From Margaritifera margaritifera (Eukaryota; Mollusca; Bivalvia; Unionida; Margaritiferidae): 64,000 bases of DNA. The translations under genes and the position numbers were made by a program. The DNA lies in the NCBI GenBank assembly GCA_029931535.1, contig JAQPZY010001094.1, forward strand, positions 372,001-436,000. The letters run 5' to 3'. The first letter of the stretch is position 1. The number at the start of each line of letters is the position of its first letter. Shown here piece after piece: positions 38,384 through 51,889 of the stretch. The notes beneath the pieces were generated by a model that saw nothing but the letters and a program-made list of their open reading frames with translations, was not told where the DNA came from and searched no databases.

Positions 38384-38780
38384 CTAATAACAAGAAAAAG
38401 AGCAACAATAATAACAACAACAATAATAAATAAATAAATACATAAATAAATAAAGACATAAATAAATACATAATAACAAGAAAATATTAAAGTTATAGTG
38501 CCATCCTATCATAAATTAGTATTAAGCGCAAGAAATGATATTTACATTTTGTTGTATAAAGAAATAAAGTGACAAGATCTGTCATGCCAACACGGGCTTT
38601 CCCAAGTGAACATAAGTCGTTGTTATATTTACGCAACAAGCATGGTTTTACCACTGAATAAAGAGACTATATAGCTTCCAAATATGATTGTTTGTAATCA
38701 TATTCATGTACTGGATAAGGATCACGGTAGTCCGCTCGCTGCATTTAGCATTAAGTAAAGACTTTTCAATCAAACCTTAC

Positions 38781-38867
38781 CTGTGGCATGAACTTGACTG
38801 TTTCCGTCCCCCAATTTTTCTGGAACTCCCTGATGGCATCTTTCAGTTTATTACGAGCTTCGTCAGT
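38781..38867 (-). CDS. Mieap-domain protein, penultimate exon
   Basis: Flanked on the minus strand by acceptor ATCAATTTCAG and donor CAG/GTAAGG. Exactly 29 codons, phase 0 on both sides: TDEARNKLKDAIREFQKNW, then a 10-residue end closing in FMPQ. Amphipathic helical character and in-frame joining to the last exon support it. Confidence 0.6.
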
Positions 38868-39097
38868 CTGAAATTGATTAAATGCTCTTTATTTTACCTC
38901 ATGTTTTCATATACAAAGTCAGGTAACTTAAAAAATTTTAATGTTATTACTTCTTTGCATGCATGCATTACAAAACTTGTATCTTTATTAATATTTATGA
39001 TATTTGCAGCTCGTACAATTTCACCTCATAAGCGAGCAACAAAAAAAAAAACAAACAAAAAACAAAAAACAAACAAATCTTTGTTTTCCCTATTTTT

Positions 39098-39729
39098 AAG
39101 GACCTCAAGCCAACATTCGTTTTCAACTGAAGAGTTCTTAAGCGCGCCAATACAACACACTGTTTTCCTCTAATTAAACTGTGAAGCACACATTCACGAG
39201 AATACAATTTCACACTTGTATGTTGTTTCTTGCTTTACATTCGTATATTTTATTAGTAAGCAGTTCTAAGTCATAGATCTATATTTCATGCCACATACCA
39301 CAAAAAAAACACAACATTAACACCTAATGCAAAGAAGTATTCAAATCTGAAATTACTAAACACGTAACGGTGACAATAGCCAGAAAATTCCTAGTATTAG
39401 AAAATATTACAGGAGCTAATTCATACTACCGTAAATTCCGCAAATACGATTCGGTATCAATGACGTCTATGTCAATTGGATAGCTGGCACCAGTTTCCCA
39501 TAATCAAACGAATAATCGCTAAATTCAACCAAATATATAAGCTATATGTAATATATGCGTATACAACCTTTCTCTTTGTAGTTCTCTCTCCCTCTTTAGC
39601 TCATTTTCTATTTCCCAGTTCAATCTGGTACTTTGGATCCACTATTATGAATATTTCATATTTATATCTCATAAATTGTTAACGGTGAGTCCAAGGTCCC
39701 CTACCTTGCTACCATAATGTGTCTGGAGG

Positions 39730-39805
<76 letters not shown>

Positions 39806-39860
39806 GGAGACGTAAATACAGATAAATACCTAGGTTTGTTACAGTATATATTTTGTATTC
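39098..39860 (+). repeat. Dispersed repeat, copy 2 of 2
   Basis: Same orientation and order of landmarks as 24810-25330 (AACTGAAGAGTTCTT, AATTTCACACTTG, AAATTACTAAACACGTA, ATGACGTC, CCTAGGTTTGTTACAGTA). It is longer because a (TA)n run and extra sequence were inserted. Confidence 0.7.
39734..39804. repeat. (TA)n microsatellite
   Basis: Perfect TA run inside the dispersed repeat. Confidence 0.96.
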
Positions 39861-41444
39861 TTAATTAAGATCTAGTTTTTTTTGGCTTTTAGCCTCTTTT
39901 GTTTATTTTTTGGGGGGAGGGGGGTGAAATAGGCGTATGACCGAGTGGATTTGGTTTGTGGTTCATACGTGCTAGAAGATAGCTGACTTTACTCGGGGTA
40001 TGGTTACGAGCTCTGCTTGAAACAAATAAAGTCTCAAAGCTTATTTTATTGTAACTGTGTCATTTGGCAACACTTTCTTGAATTATTATGATATATATGA
40101 ATTAAAAAGAATGTCCGTGAAAATGTTCACTCTGCATTATTTGGCAGATGTTATTATAATAAATACATCAAATGTAAATGAAGGTCATGCTTGTGTAGAT
40201 ACTTTATTGACGACTTTTGAAACTCTAGAGTCTCTACAGTGTGCACGGCACCGCCATATTGCAGAGGTACAGTGTGTGAATTATATGAAAGCATAAGAGG
40301 ATCTCCGAATGGTTCATTGCCAGGTCCGTTTGTGTTGACATCAGTGCTATATACAGTACAGTTAAGAATGTTGTACGAGTGAAATTGTTTCGTAAAATTA
40401 AAACTTTAACTACACTATATCTCGATTTATGTTTGTGTTAAATTCAACTGTGCGTTTCATTCCAACGACGGTTTAGTTGGTAACGATCTCCGAACCGAGA
40501 GAAAGTAAATAGATGATGCTGTGGTCGTTGTAACTTTCACTTGAAAACATAAATTATGATTTATCTGGGCCGACAATTAAAACCATCAGTTTCTTTTCTA
40601 ACTTTTGCATCTAGAATAGCTATATTAGTAAGTAAATAGTTTGTTATGTTTGGCATATAAGTATTTCATAATTATGAGGTTTAACTGTACAGTATACGTA
40701 GCCATTGTAAACATAATCGGACTTTGTGACATCACATGCAGGCTCCAATGAAGATCGAGAGTGAGAGTAACAACAGGGCATTTTCAAGAGATATATTTCA
40801 TACAAATACAACATAGTTTCCGTCCTGATATGGATATTATATAAAACATATCTCCTAAATAATATACGTAATAAATAAAATGCAACGTTCTCTTTACATT
40901 TTAGGGAAAGACTGAATAAATATTAACACTGATTAACCTAATTGTTTCACACGCAAGAGTGTAATTTGCAGTATTGACCCATAGTGTATCGATGCCTGCA
41001 TATAGTAACAAATTTGAACAGTGTGCTATATTTTTTAATTGTGTGGATTTAAATCTTTAACGCAGCTTCCACTAGAAGGCTAAATGAACACAACCCCAGG
41101 CAGTCCTGAAACAAGTGAATCGGTTGTATGTACATTAAGTATGATTACATCATAATAGTGATCAAGAATGAGATAAATATTCTCAGATTTTAATATCTTT
41201 ACAATACGTTCATCCTTTAGTTTGTTTTTCTTTCAAGTTTGTCTTCCTAAGCGACTTTTCTAAATATTTAACGGTAAAGACGAAAAAGCAAATCAATTTT
41301 AATACTTGTGAATATTATATAGAGCTTTTCCATTAACATCAGTAAGGAAAAACATCGCCACTGGCATGGTTGAAGTGTGACGGTCCTGTCGTCTGCACCA
41401 CGGTATTCATATCATTCGTCATTAAATTGATAGAAAGAGAGACA

Positions 41445-41448
<4 letters not shown>

Positions 41449-41508
<60 letters not shown>
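41449..41508. repeat. (GA)n microsatellite
   Basis: Perfect GA run. Confidence 0.96.
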
Positions 41509-41509
<1 letters not shown>

Positions 41510-42046
41510 AACATGATAAGCGTGATAAAAACATTCATAACATTTTCTACTTGTACCTATGTCTTATTTTAGGTACACTTTTACCTTTGTCTTATTTTAG
41601 GTACACTTTTACCTTTAGGTAAGGCTAGTTTTCGGAGAGTTCTGGATGCAAATACTGACATCTTGAATATTATCTCACATAGCTTAATGAATTGATCACG
41701 GGCATTTTAACAGAGACTTCGTCTTATAAAGTGTTATCTAACCCGCAACAATTATTTTACCCTGATATCTTTTCCTTGCACTGGATGCGTCAGCTCATCG
41801 ATGTATATGCCGGAACATCCGGAAGAACCTGTCACTGTCTTGAAGTGGAACCAGAATATTCATTGAAAAAAGAATGATTGTATTGCTTCAAAATTGCGCT
41901 TACGCTTTTCAACAATTATTCAGAATGTTTTCCATCTGTGCAAAAAATCAATTAGAGAATAAGCGAATATACATGAATTTCGTCAGAGTTAGGTATGTTT
42001 TGTTGCAAGTTATATGAAAAAGATAATCCCAACACGTCCCCCGCAC

Positions 42047-42260
42047 AAAAAAGCAACAAACGAACAAAACAACCCCACCCCCCCACCCCCCCAAAAAAAT
42101 GAACAATGAAACTGTGCTCTGAATGTTGAAAGATACCCCAACAACAACCCCCCCCCCAAAAAAAAAAAAAAAAAGCAACAAACGAACAAAACAAACAAAC
42201 CAAAAAAACCCCCAAAAAACAAAAAAACAATGAAACTGTGCTCTGAATGTTGATCAAGCA
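42047..42260. repeat. Tandem duplication with A/C-rich core
   Basis: Two copies of a block starting AAAAAGCAACAAACGAACAAA and ending ATGAAACTGTGCTCTGAATG, about 125 bp apart and separated by homopolymer-rich A/C sequence of different length. The open frames across it are artefacts. Confidence 0.85.
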
Positions 42261-42397
42261 TTTATCTCTACAATACATTCAAACATACATATATAAATGT
42301 GGCGGTGCACACATGCGAAATAAAACTGTCAATGAATCAGCCAAAAGAAGAGATAACATGCAAAAGTTTTTAAGAACATTAAACTTAGCTATACAGC

Positions 42398-42400
<3 letters not shown>

Positions 42401-42430
<30 letters not shown>
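42401..42430. repeat. (AAT)n microsatellite
   Basis: Perfect AAT run followed by degenerate AAT/AAC units to about 42480. Confidence 0.95.
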
Positions 42431-42434
<4 letters not shown>

Positions 42435-43032
42435 TGTTAATAATAATAATAACAATCGCAAGAATACCAATAATAGCAAATAATGACTACGATACTAATA
42501 ATAGTATAAAGTTTTTTGTTCTTATGTTTTATGTCCAAAATAGGAAATCAATGTACCTTGTTTGAAAGAAATTTTTGTTTAATCTGTAAAGATAAGCAAC
42601 GCTTATAGCCATAAATGTATATAATGAATTTATATAAAATAAGAGTACAATTACGTCTGAAAAATTGTTTTACCCAAAATACAGAAGACACCGGAAACAG
42701 GCTAAATGAAACCCCTCTCTATGATGTTTCTTTTTTTCTATGAATGAATTTAAAATGTAATTGTCACCCACACATTATTCGCCTCGAAAAGAAACTTTCC
42801 GTCCTCACTGAAAAGATTATGGAGTTCTAGCAAGTAAAATTCAGCGAATCAATATCACATTATTATGAAGAATTCTATTTTTTTTTAAAAGAAAGAAAAA
42901 ACAAATGAAATAAACAGAGTAATTGGATATTAAAATGGTATTATGTAAATGTATCTGCTGATTATTGGCCCACACATAAATAGAGAATAAGAAAAATGTA
43001 TGATAATTTAACATTATTTGACAGGTACTTAC

Positions 43033-43056
43033 CTTAGACCCAACGAACTTTGCCAT
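43033..43056 (-). CDS. Mieap-domain protein, 24-nt microexon
   Basis: Minus-strand acceptor TGTTTTTAG, then ATGGCAAAG...TCTAAG, then donor GTAAGT. Eight codons (MAKFVGSK), phase 0 on both sides, so it fits between the exons at 51109 and 38867 without changing frame. The strong donor and preserved phase support it, but a motif this short could be chance. Confidence 0.4.
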
Positions 43057-43399
43057 CTAAAAACATAGAGAATATTAAAATATATTCATAGAATTATGAA
43101 CATAACTTGATAAAGTAACTTAATTTTGAAGAGTCTATTTTCATGACATTGCTATAACTGTAGGCAATATTTAGTTCATATCATTCTTGGAATCAAAGTT
43201 GTATCTTTTGTTTATTTAAAGGTTAATATTGCAACTTTCACCATAAGCACCATGACTCTTCCCCTATCCCCCTTTGTTTGCCACGCTTATGCCTATGTTG
43301 GTTATTCATATAGATGTTATCAAAGTAAAAATATCAAGTGTCAACAATGTACACAAGCTTAATAAGAATGTATTAATGTTATTTGAACAACTCCTTTAA

Positions 43400-43600
43400 T
43401 TGTAAACTGTGAAATCTAAAACAAATTCCTTTTGTCAAGATGTAAACTATAAAACTTATTGCAAATTCCGTACAAGTATGACAAGTTGTACATTGTGAAA
43501 GTTGTAAATCTATTGCAAATTCCGCAACACAATGTCAAGTTGTATACTGTGAAATTTATTGAAAATTTGGATACAGAATGTCAAGTTGTAAACATATCGC
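43400..43600. repeat. ~60-bp tandem repeat
   Basis: Three to four units built on TATTGCAAATTCCG, CAATGTCAAGTTGTA and ACTGTGAAA. Confidence 0.75.
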
Positions 43601-43849
43601 AAACACTGTTAAAGAAGAAACCGTCTTTAACAAACACAAGATATTGGATAAATCTGAATATCATAGATAGTCTAGATTCTGGCCCACCTGTACAATATAC
43701 TCCATTTTTTACCCATTTGTTGCTTCGTTCGGTTGATTTTTTATTTTTTTATATTTAGCACTTTTAGATTTAAATTGTACTATTTACCTAGTACTGAAAA
43801 TACCAGACCTAGACTAGTGAATCATGCTATCGTTACCGGACCACATGTA

Positions 43850-44030
43850 CATTATACTACAACTAACACTGATAAATCTATTAAAAACGATAGGCCACCA
43901 ACATCCACAATCTTATTAAAACCGTCGGCCACTAGCACTCAAAATTGTATAAAAAACCATAGGTCACTAAAATTCAAAATTGTATGAAAAACCGTCGACC
44001 ACTAACACTCAACATTTTTTGAAACACCAC
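43850..44030. repeat. ~40-bp tandem repeat
   Basis: Four units of AAAACCGTCGGCCACTAACA and CTCAAAATTGTAT, each slightly different. Confidence 0.8.
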
Positions 44031-44354
44031 AGCAATCCTTCCTATGCTGCAATTTTCATGACTGCTAATTTAAACTTTTAGTCCTAAATTTTAAATTTTG
44101 AAATATATCCTTAGCTAAGAGTCCTGATTAATTAAATTATTAAACCAAAAGTCTAGGATAAAAAGCGTGCCCGTCGGGAAGCGAGGCACCCCCCTCCCAA
44201 CACCTCCGTGAAGCGGAGCGAAGGGGGAGATCTTTATATCCTTTAATTTCAGTCTTGTCAAAATCTGTAAATCAAAACAACTTGGGACGGCATGACTTAT
44301 ATACAGACAAACATGCTTAGTTGATAGATAGCTCCAATCTACGTAAGGACATAG

Positions 44355-44952
44355 CCATGTGCGAACCTCCGGTTTTGTAGACTTCTGCTGGTATAGCATT
44401 TGCTCCAGGTGCTTTGCCATTTGACAGCAGGTAAGTTGCTTTCTCAGTTTCAGCCAGCGTTGGAGGACCAGCAAGAGATATGTTGATTTCTACTTGGGGT
44501 AGTCGATCACTTGCCTCCTCACTTACAGATGATTGCTGATAGAAGATGTTGTTGAAGTGTTCTATCCATCTTTGTAGTATTCATTCTTTGCCAGTGAGCA
44601 CAGTTGTGCCATCAGCAATCAGTATTGGAGATGTTCCTGATGGCTGTCGTCTATAAATTGTCTTAAAAGCATCAAATAAGTTCTTCACGCCATTCCTATT
44701 TGCGTAGGACTGAATCTTATATTCCTTGTTGCTCAGCCATGATTCTTGCAACTCTCTGAGTTTGCACTGGACAGTCCTATTGATGTTGTTGAAAGCTGCA
44801 TTATTAGATGCTGAAGTGCTGTCTTCTAAACATCCCTTTAAGAGTCGATGCTTCTCGTTTAGTAGTCTCCGTATTGCAGCATCTTCATCAGGTGAGTTAA
44901 ACAGTTCCCATAACACACAGTCATCCTTGAGTTGTATTTGAAAATACATCAA
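44355..44952 (-). mobile_element. LINE ORF2 fragment (RTE/Jockey-like)
   Basis: The minus strand encodes the linker between endonuclease and reverse transcriptase of a non-LTR element: RRLLNEKHRLLKGCLED, ESWLSNKEYKIQSYANRNG, KNLFDAFKTIYRRQ, then after an in-frame stop at 44581 HFNNIFYQQSSVSEE, RLPQVEIN and LSNGKAPGANAIPAEVYK. The last is the RT entry block. It breaks off just after that block near 44360, so it is truncated at both ends. Confidence 0.85.
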
Positions 44953-45124
44953 TTCAACGAAATATTCGACGCTTTAATGAGCTTTCTTGACTCTCGTATA
45001 GAACACACTTAAAAGAAGTTGCCTATGAGTTAGGTATACTTCTACATTTAGTAGTAGTCATCTATTTACAAATTTACTTTGATGCTTATAAATGTATTCC
45101 TTTAAGGAACTGGGATACGATTTT

Positions 45125-45241
45125 TCATTTCGCTTGTATTAAATTCCTGGTATTATTGGTGTTACTTTCCTCACATTTGTCCTCGAGTCCTTGTTTATAA
45201 TCTTCGAACATGCTTTCAGATTCACCAGCTACAGTGTGAAC
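45125..45241 (-). CDS. Candidate alternative terminal exon
   Basis: A good minus-strand acceptor (TTCTTGATACAG) opens 38 codons, beginning VHTVAGESESMFEDYKQGLE and ending IQAK and a stop. It lies between two supported exons of the Mieap-like gene. Reading starts in phase 0, but the only nearby GT donor would break the frame of the next exon, so it may be an alternative last exon. Acidic and helical; no motif. Confidence 0.3.
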   Translation of the reverse strand, partial: VHTVAGESESMFEDYKQGLEDKCEESNTNNTRNLIQAK

Positions 45242-47471
45242 CTGTATCAAGAATGCAACAGCCAATTTATCATATTCATGGATCTTGCTTCGTATGATAA
45301 GTCAGTTTAATTAGCCATATTTTTACCACCGCTCGGTGGATTTGAATACAATATTTGTATTTATTTATATTTACTTAGAATATTTATTCAAGGAAAAAAT
45401 GGTATTTAGAATATGTTTTTCTTAAACCCCTCATTTCCAGTTTCACTTAAAATTCCACTGTTACTTCCAAAGCTATCATTTATACATATCATTAACTCCA
45501 GACAAGAAAGGAACAGTGAACTTCACATTAGTACCAGTCTATATTGATATAAATGTTCAAATCAACGAATGTTTAATGCCTAAAAATGTAAATCGTTTAG
45601 ATTAGGCTACTCTGACTAGAAACATCAGCTCATATTAAAAACTGAACTAAATGGCTATCCAGATGTTAGGATGATTTCACAGAATATTATCCTTCATGGA
45701 CACGGAGAAAAAAAAAGTTAGTGCAAATGTACAAATTCATTGTTCGGCCTAATTTGTGATATGTTGAAAACCAAGTTAGAAGCAAATTACAGTTTTGTGG
45801 GAACATGTCCGGTGATGAGCTAACAGATTAGTCAAGAGGCTACAACACATGCTTAATGTTTAAAGATGATAAAACTTTTGTCCCCCAACATTACGATATA
45901 TACAGCTTCTGGCTTAAATTATGCAGGAATATAATATTTCTACCAAGATAAATGTAGTAACGATGTATATCATACTTCTAGCAGCAAATGATAACTAATT
46001 GAATCGTTATGCTTATATTCACAGCTTGCAACATGGAAGATTGCAGAAACAAACATCTATTAGAATCAGTCAATATCTGTAAGACAAACATGGGAATTCA
46101 ACATCACTGCCTTCTGGATTGAACCTGTGTCAAGTCTTTACAACTGTCGAAGACTTGACTGCTTGGGAAATATACCATTTATTATTTAATTGCTTTTGAG
46201 TGAGTATCTTTTATGTTTAAAGCAGAAAAGTCATCAGACTTTTTCATAGAGATTAGTAACGAAGCATCTTCCAAAAGCCAAATAATAGAAGAAAAGACAC
46301 CAACATCAAATATAACGCAATTTATGTATTACCTTTTCTTTGTTAGCAGGCGGTACAAAAATTAATAAGATTTTTATTGATGGGGTTAAGCACCATATGT
46401 ATGTCAACATGTTATTATTGATCTCAGTTGGAAGTTCCCACATATATAGTTTAATGCAATCTGACGTTAAAAACAGTTTTACAGTTTTTTTATGGGTTGA
46501 AGCGTCTCGGCTTTTAAAGAATAAAGAAACGAGAGAGATAGAGAGGGCTATGCATATTCTTTATATTTATGGACACTTACCATTTGTAAGACACAACCCT
46601 AACTTACGTGTGTTCAAAGTTTTAAAGAATTAGAGGGCAACAATTTCAAGGAAGTATATAATGTATTACTTTCACTACTAGCACTTTCCATGTTTACGAA
46701 AACTTTTGTTAGCACCAAATCTATGTCTTGGCAAAATATACACTATAAGCTTTCAAACGCTGTATGATGCGGATGTGTGGGTACAGTGTCTATACTAAAT
46801 TATTATATAAGTAGGAAGTAGGCAAAGATATGAAAATAATGGTGCAATGAAAAGGTACCTAACTACTAAACCAAGACGCCATATGTCTTATCAATAAATA
46901 TCCAATTACCTTTTATCCTGATCATCTCCCTTTCCAAATGTTTTGTCTAGATATGCCATATTCGTCTAATTCCTTTGTTTGATTCTACAAAATAGTAATA
47001 TTAACATTAAAATTAGAATGCACATCCCCCCCCACACACACACACACATACATACACCAACAAAACGAACATCTGTTTTATGTTTCAAATGACTCGCTTA
47101 GACGCGCACCATTTGTAAGACAAAAAAACCATCATAACCATATGGCATCTATCAATGTAAACGCTATTAATGCAACACCAATAAAACTATCAGTATTGTT
47201 TGAGAAGCACATATCCGTACTCGTAACTGTTTTGACCACCACCCACTCTGTAATTTGAGACACTTGGCTAAGTGGCTATTGTTGATGCATAAGTGCATTT
47301 GAGTGGCATATCTGTATTCGTATTTTCATGCACAGTAAGTGTATATGTGGTGATAGGTTGTGGATCTTGATGGTTGCAAGTCTAGATCCATAGGGTAAGG
47401 AAAGAGCGAGCGGCCAATGCCAGTTACATATTAGTATCTGAATTTGCCTTTCCACGCCCAGTAAGTGTCTG

Positions 47472-47547
<76 letters not shown>

Positions 47548-48117
47548 GTGAGGATCTCTATAGTTTCTAAATTATGACCTAGGGGCTACGTCAATGGTGG
47601 TAAAAGTAAACCTAGGAGCAAATTTCATCTTTATATCCGAATACGTCTTGCATGTCTGAATAATCTGGTCAATGTTTATCAACTTTTTAAGAAATTATTT
47701 CAAATGCATTGCATTATATTGGGAGCTATTAACTGTTCTACCATGTTGCGATCTGCATAGCGTAACGGACGGATGGAAGGATGGATGGAGAGGTGCAGGT
47801 AATACGGGACCAACCATTTAATTAAAAGGGGGAGGGAATAGACTGGATTGCTTTTTAACAACAATATTTTTTTTTTCGTCTACCTCAAGATAATATTTTT
47901 CAACTAATATAACGGATCCAATAAGTTCTTTTTTATTTCTGAAAATCAGAGCAAGACTATTTTTTTCAACCTATTTGAAAGCCTGGCATTTTTTCTAAAA
48001 ACATTTTGAGGCTCCCCCTCCTCCCCCCGGCCCCAATAATCAAATGGTCGGTCCCTAAATCCTCGTCACTTTTAACGAAAGCTTGGTAATAAATATTCAT
48101 ATATTGCATTCTGTTTT
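45242..48117. other. Intron sequence, no gene recognised
   Basis: AT-rich. A 97-codon + frame at 46340-46633 has no recognisable motif and is probably chance. A (TA)n run occupies 47479-47544. Confidence 0.45.
47479..47544. repeat. (TA)n microsatellite
   Basis: Perfect TA run. Confidence 0.96.
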
Positions 48118-48899
48118 GAATAGAGATAGCATAGCGCACGTAAATATTATACTGCTTATTTGAAAAAAAACTCATTGAAGAGTTGAACAAAATATTTGAC
48201 AGGTAGAGATTGTATCTTGAGTTGCTTTATATTTCCTTTTGTTTAACATAGTAATGTAGATTGGTTTCTATTATACATTGTAAGGCAGAACTCTGGACAA
48301 AGGGAGATAACTGTCCTATATTTTATCCCCACCCCAGGTAAATCCCATATATTTACTTCCAAATTTCTCTTAGGCTTTGGAAATGGTCTGTGGGCTCTGA
48401 TAATATTTACAATTATATGTAATTCGCGAGTTTGTTTAATGAAATGTAATCAAATTCTTGGAACCCACGCACACCCACCCCTTCTCTTAATCCTTTCCTT
48501 AAGGGTGCTTTTGACCCTTGCACGTTTGTACCATCATTTATGGCATGGTAATACTAAAACATATGGCGAGCTGAATGAGTGGTGTGGGACTATCTTCAAT
48601 GTACGCAGATCTAAAATTGTTTACGGCCAATGTAAATGTCTTAGTTTTTACTTACCTTTTACTTTCCCAAGCTCTTTTTTTCCTTCCTGGTTCTCGATGT
48701 GACCTTGACATTTCTTTCAGTAAAACCTCCTTCCATAAATAGTTATTTGGAACGCAAGAATTTATGAAAATGACTCCACGACCTTAATATATGTTTTTTC
48801 TTCATGGTGTAAATTTTAATTTCGTGATTGAATCAAATCTCGTGATATCCACGTCAACTACAAGAACAATGTATATACGTACACTTAATATCTAATCAG
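48118..48899 (+). repeat. Dispersed repeat, copy B
   Basis: Colinear with 545-1353 (see there). The poly-A run of copy A is missing here, and the right boundary (ACACTTAATATCTAATCA) is the same in both, which helps define the end of the element. Confidence 0.8.
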
Positions 48900-50971
48900 G
48901 AAGTGATTTAGTTTCACGTGAACATAACCGATGATAAATTAAATTATTAATAAACAGACTGCATATAATAAACATAAGAGCAAAATCTGACGATTCATAA
49001 ATTGTAAGATCAAGTGTTGCGCCTGTGTAAATGAGACAGACAGAGATACAGAGACAGAGCCGGAGACAGAAGGAGAGAGTGTGTATCAAGCAATCCGGGG
49101 AACAATATAGTTTTCTTTTCGCCGTTTGACAGAGATATATGATACTTAAATTGTACATATATCTTATATGTAAATTATTTTGATGACATTGTTTCATATT
49201 TGACAGTCTTTACTATATAGATAGACATTGGAAATCATTTTAATTTATATTTTTATGATTAACTCGCAAAGGTGTCATGGACAGTATCATTTAGAATGCG
49301 TAAGTTTTACTCGGATTTAGATATATGCAAATACTGTGGCTCTGTTTCCTAATAAAGTACTGAGTGAAACGATAGCATATCATTTAAAAATATTAATAGT
49401 AGATATTGCCATTGATGTTGAAGCAGCATCAGTGGCATTATTAGTAGCAGCAATTTTTGTTGTTGTTCTTTAGTTTGCTGTTTTTGATGTTCTTGGCATT
49501 GTTTCTATGTTGCTGCCAATAATGATATTTGGTTTGTCTGCAATCTGTATTGTAGTTGCTTTTTTATTTATATTTTCCGGTTGCTTGTTTATAGTGGCAG
49601 TTTTCAAGGTTGCATAAAAGCACCAGTATGGGGGCTGCACATATTGTATAATGTTCGGATTATTGAAGCTGCGGTGCCTTATCAAGTTCTAATTTATAAT
49701 GTAGCTACAAGAACAGCCATACTCTTATATTTATACAAATCTGACTTACTTCCACCACTTTTCACACCACCTTCGTCTCTGTAAACTTTCCTCTTCTTCC
49801 TTCAAGACTACAAAGACGGCGGCAATCACATTTTCTACTGGTGATGCTATCAAAACGACAACTATGTCCAGCTATTAGTTAAACAGGTAAGAGCTCTGTA
49901 TTCCTAAGGTATTCATTTTTAAATTTTTGCTTCATTCTTTTTTCTCAAAAATTTCAAAAATCAAAAACTTCAGTGAGTTGCTCGTAGATTTAACAATCTG
50001 AATATCGGTTTAAACACGACTGCCAGTATATACGATCATGCTGCACCTTATCTTCTAAAAAGATCTAGATAAAAAAAATAGGTATTCGATCCTTCCAAAT
50101 GCCCATTTTGTAACATATAAAGGACTATGTATCTACTATATGGGTACTTCATATCACAGTTTTGTTTTCAACATTATTATTAGTCTTTACTGTGTTTTTC
50201 ATGCAAAATGATTATGACGTCATGTACAGCAGAAAACATAAAATGACGCTCACCAACGTTATGAGCGACGTGTTGTGTTCATGTACTACAGTATATACAT
50301 ATATATGCAAGAGGAAGAAGTTATTATTCTCTTCTCCGTTTATATTTATTAAAACTGATATGTTTCTGATTAGTTATATTATTCTAAAAGTTTCTTCCAT
50401 ATGGCGAACATTTTCCAATTCATTATAAGGTGTGTTGCATTAGGTGCCGACGGTTCTCGATTATATCATTACGAATTGTTTTCTTGGTGAAATTATTCAA
50501 TGTATGCCAAAGATTTCTGTGAATAATGTAGTGCAGTTAATTTTAATATTTTTGGATTACTTCAAGATACCGAAACTACTATTGTAAATAAATAAATAAC
50601 AGTAATATTTCTTCACATCAAATACATTAACTCATCTTCGCTATTACCATTATTGTCAATTGTCTGTATTACTAGAAAACATGGGTTAATACTAATACGT
50701 ATCTACAATTACATTGTAGTAGTGTGCATAGTGCGGGGGGGGGGGGGCTGCAAGTTTAGAGATTCTTTAGCATACTTTTAAAAAATTATGAATTCTCTTG
50801 CCATTTTGGGAGTAACTGCCTCTTACTGCGGTTCTAAATGTAGGGTAGGGTAATTAGAATGGGTATATATTTCATGTAAGAGAATTATAGGAAGGAAACC
50901 TGATCGCGGTACACGTCAATGCAATAACATTCGTTTTCGTCTGACCAATTAAACATCCTCCTTAACACACA

Positions 50972-51005
<34 letters not shown>

Positions 51006-51108
51006 CTTTGTGGAGCACCTACACAAATATATACACACACAAACACACGCATTTTCTGTTTGATGGAGATAATATTAATGCACCAAAATAATATTTCTTT
51101 CTTCTCAC
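48900..51108. other. Intron sequence, no gene recognised
   Basis: AT-rich; includes a poly-G run near 50736-50748 and a (TC)n run at about 50977-51002. Confidence 0.45.
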
Positions 51109-51162
51109 CTGCGTCGCGTTTCTTAAATCATGTATAGCGTTAGCTGCTATATCCTGTTTGTG
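51109..51162 (-). CDS. Mieap-domain protein, upstream exon
   Basis: Minus-strand donor CAG/GTGAGA ends an open stretch HKQDIAANAIHDLRNATQ (18 codons from the nearest usable acceptor, CTCAG). Coding continues upstream as WSNIQAQ if a more distal acceptor is used, so the 5' boundary is uncertain. Phase 0 at the donor agrees with the downstream exons. Helical character fits the coiled-coil part that precedes a Mieap domain. Confidence 0.45.
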
Positions 51163-51294
51163 CTGAGCTTGAATGTTCGACCATATTTTAAGCAATAAAA
51201 ACAATATTAAGCAAGTCTGTTTGAAATTTTAGTCTTCGAATGACATGCATTTGAAAATCATACGTAGTTATTCGCAAACTATGGAATTGTTGGG

Positions 51295-51408
<114 letters not shown>

Positions 51409-51889
51409 TATGCACGAAGGTAATTCTGTAGTTAAGCTGATAACTCCCCATTTCAAATTTATTGCTCTTTTAATTTCATTCATCTGAATGAAAGTTTAAC
51501 AATCCTCCTTTAAAGTGCAAAAAGGGGGCTAATATGAATAGAAGCAAGCATTCGTGGTGTATTGCGTTTTTTAATAGCTCTTCTGTTTGAACAAAAATAT
51601 TTGAAGATGACATAGTAAGTCAATTTGTTGACAAGACAAACACACGGTTGTTTAGAGTTGCATAGAACGAACGGACAGACGGACAGAGAGATGGATCAAT
51701 AGGGAAAGAAAGAGAGCGGAGGGACAGACGATAAGATAAACACAAACGGACAAATTTTTCAAAGAGTGAATTGACGGACAGGCAATTGGCAAAGGATGGA
51801 TTAAGGAACTGATGGTCAGACAACTCAAACGTATAGACGAATAAAAGGATGGAAGGACGTACATATATGGGAGAACATATTGTTCTAGC

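Larger units (their letters stand above)
38868..43032. other. Intron of the Mieap-like gene
   Basis: Contains a dispersed repeat copy and several microsatellites, otherwise nothing recognised. A short 28-bp duplication (TTATTTTAGGTACACTTTTA) lies near 41560-41615. Confidence 0.45.

Noticed and set aside
41948..42483. Gly/Phe- and Asn-rich frames
   Set aside because: Caused by poly-C/poly-A and (AAT)n sequence in a local tandem duplication.
46340..46633. 97-codon plus-strand frame
   Set aside because: No family features; within a host intron on the opposite strand.
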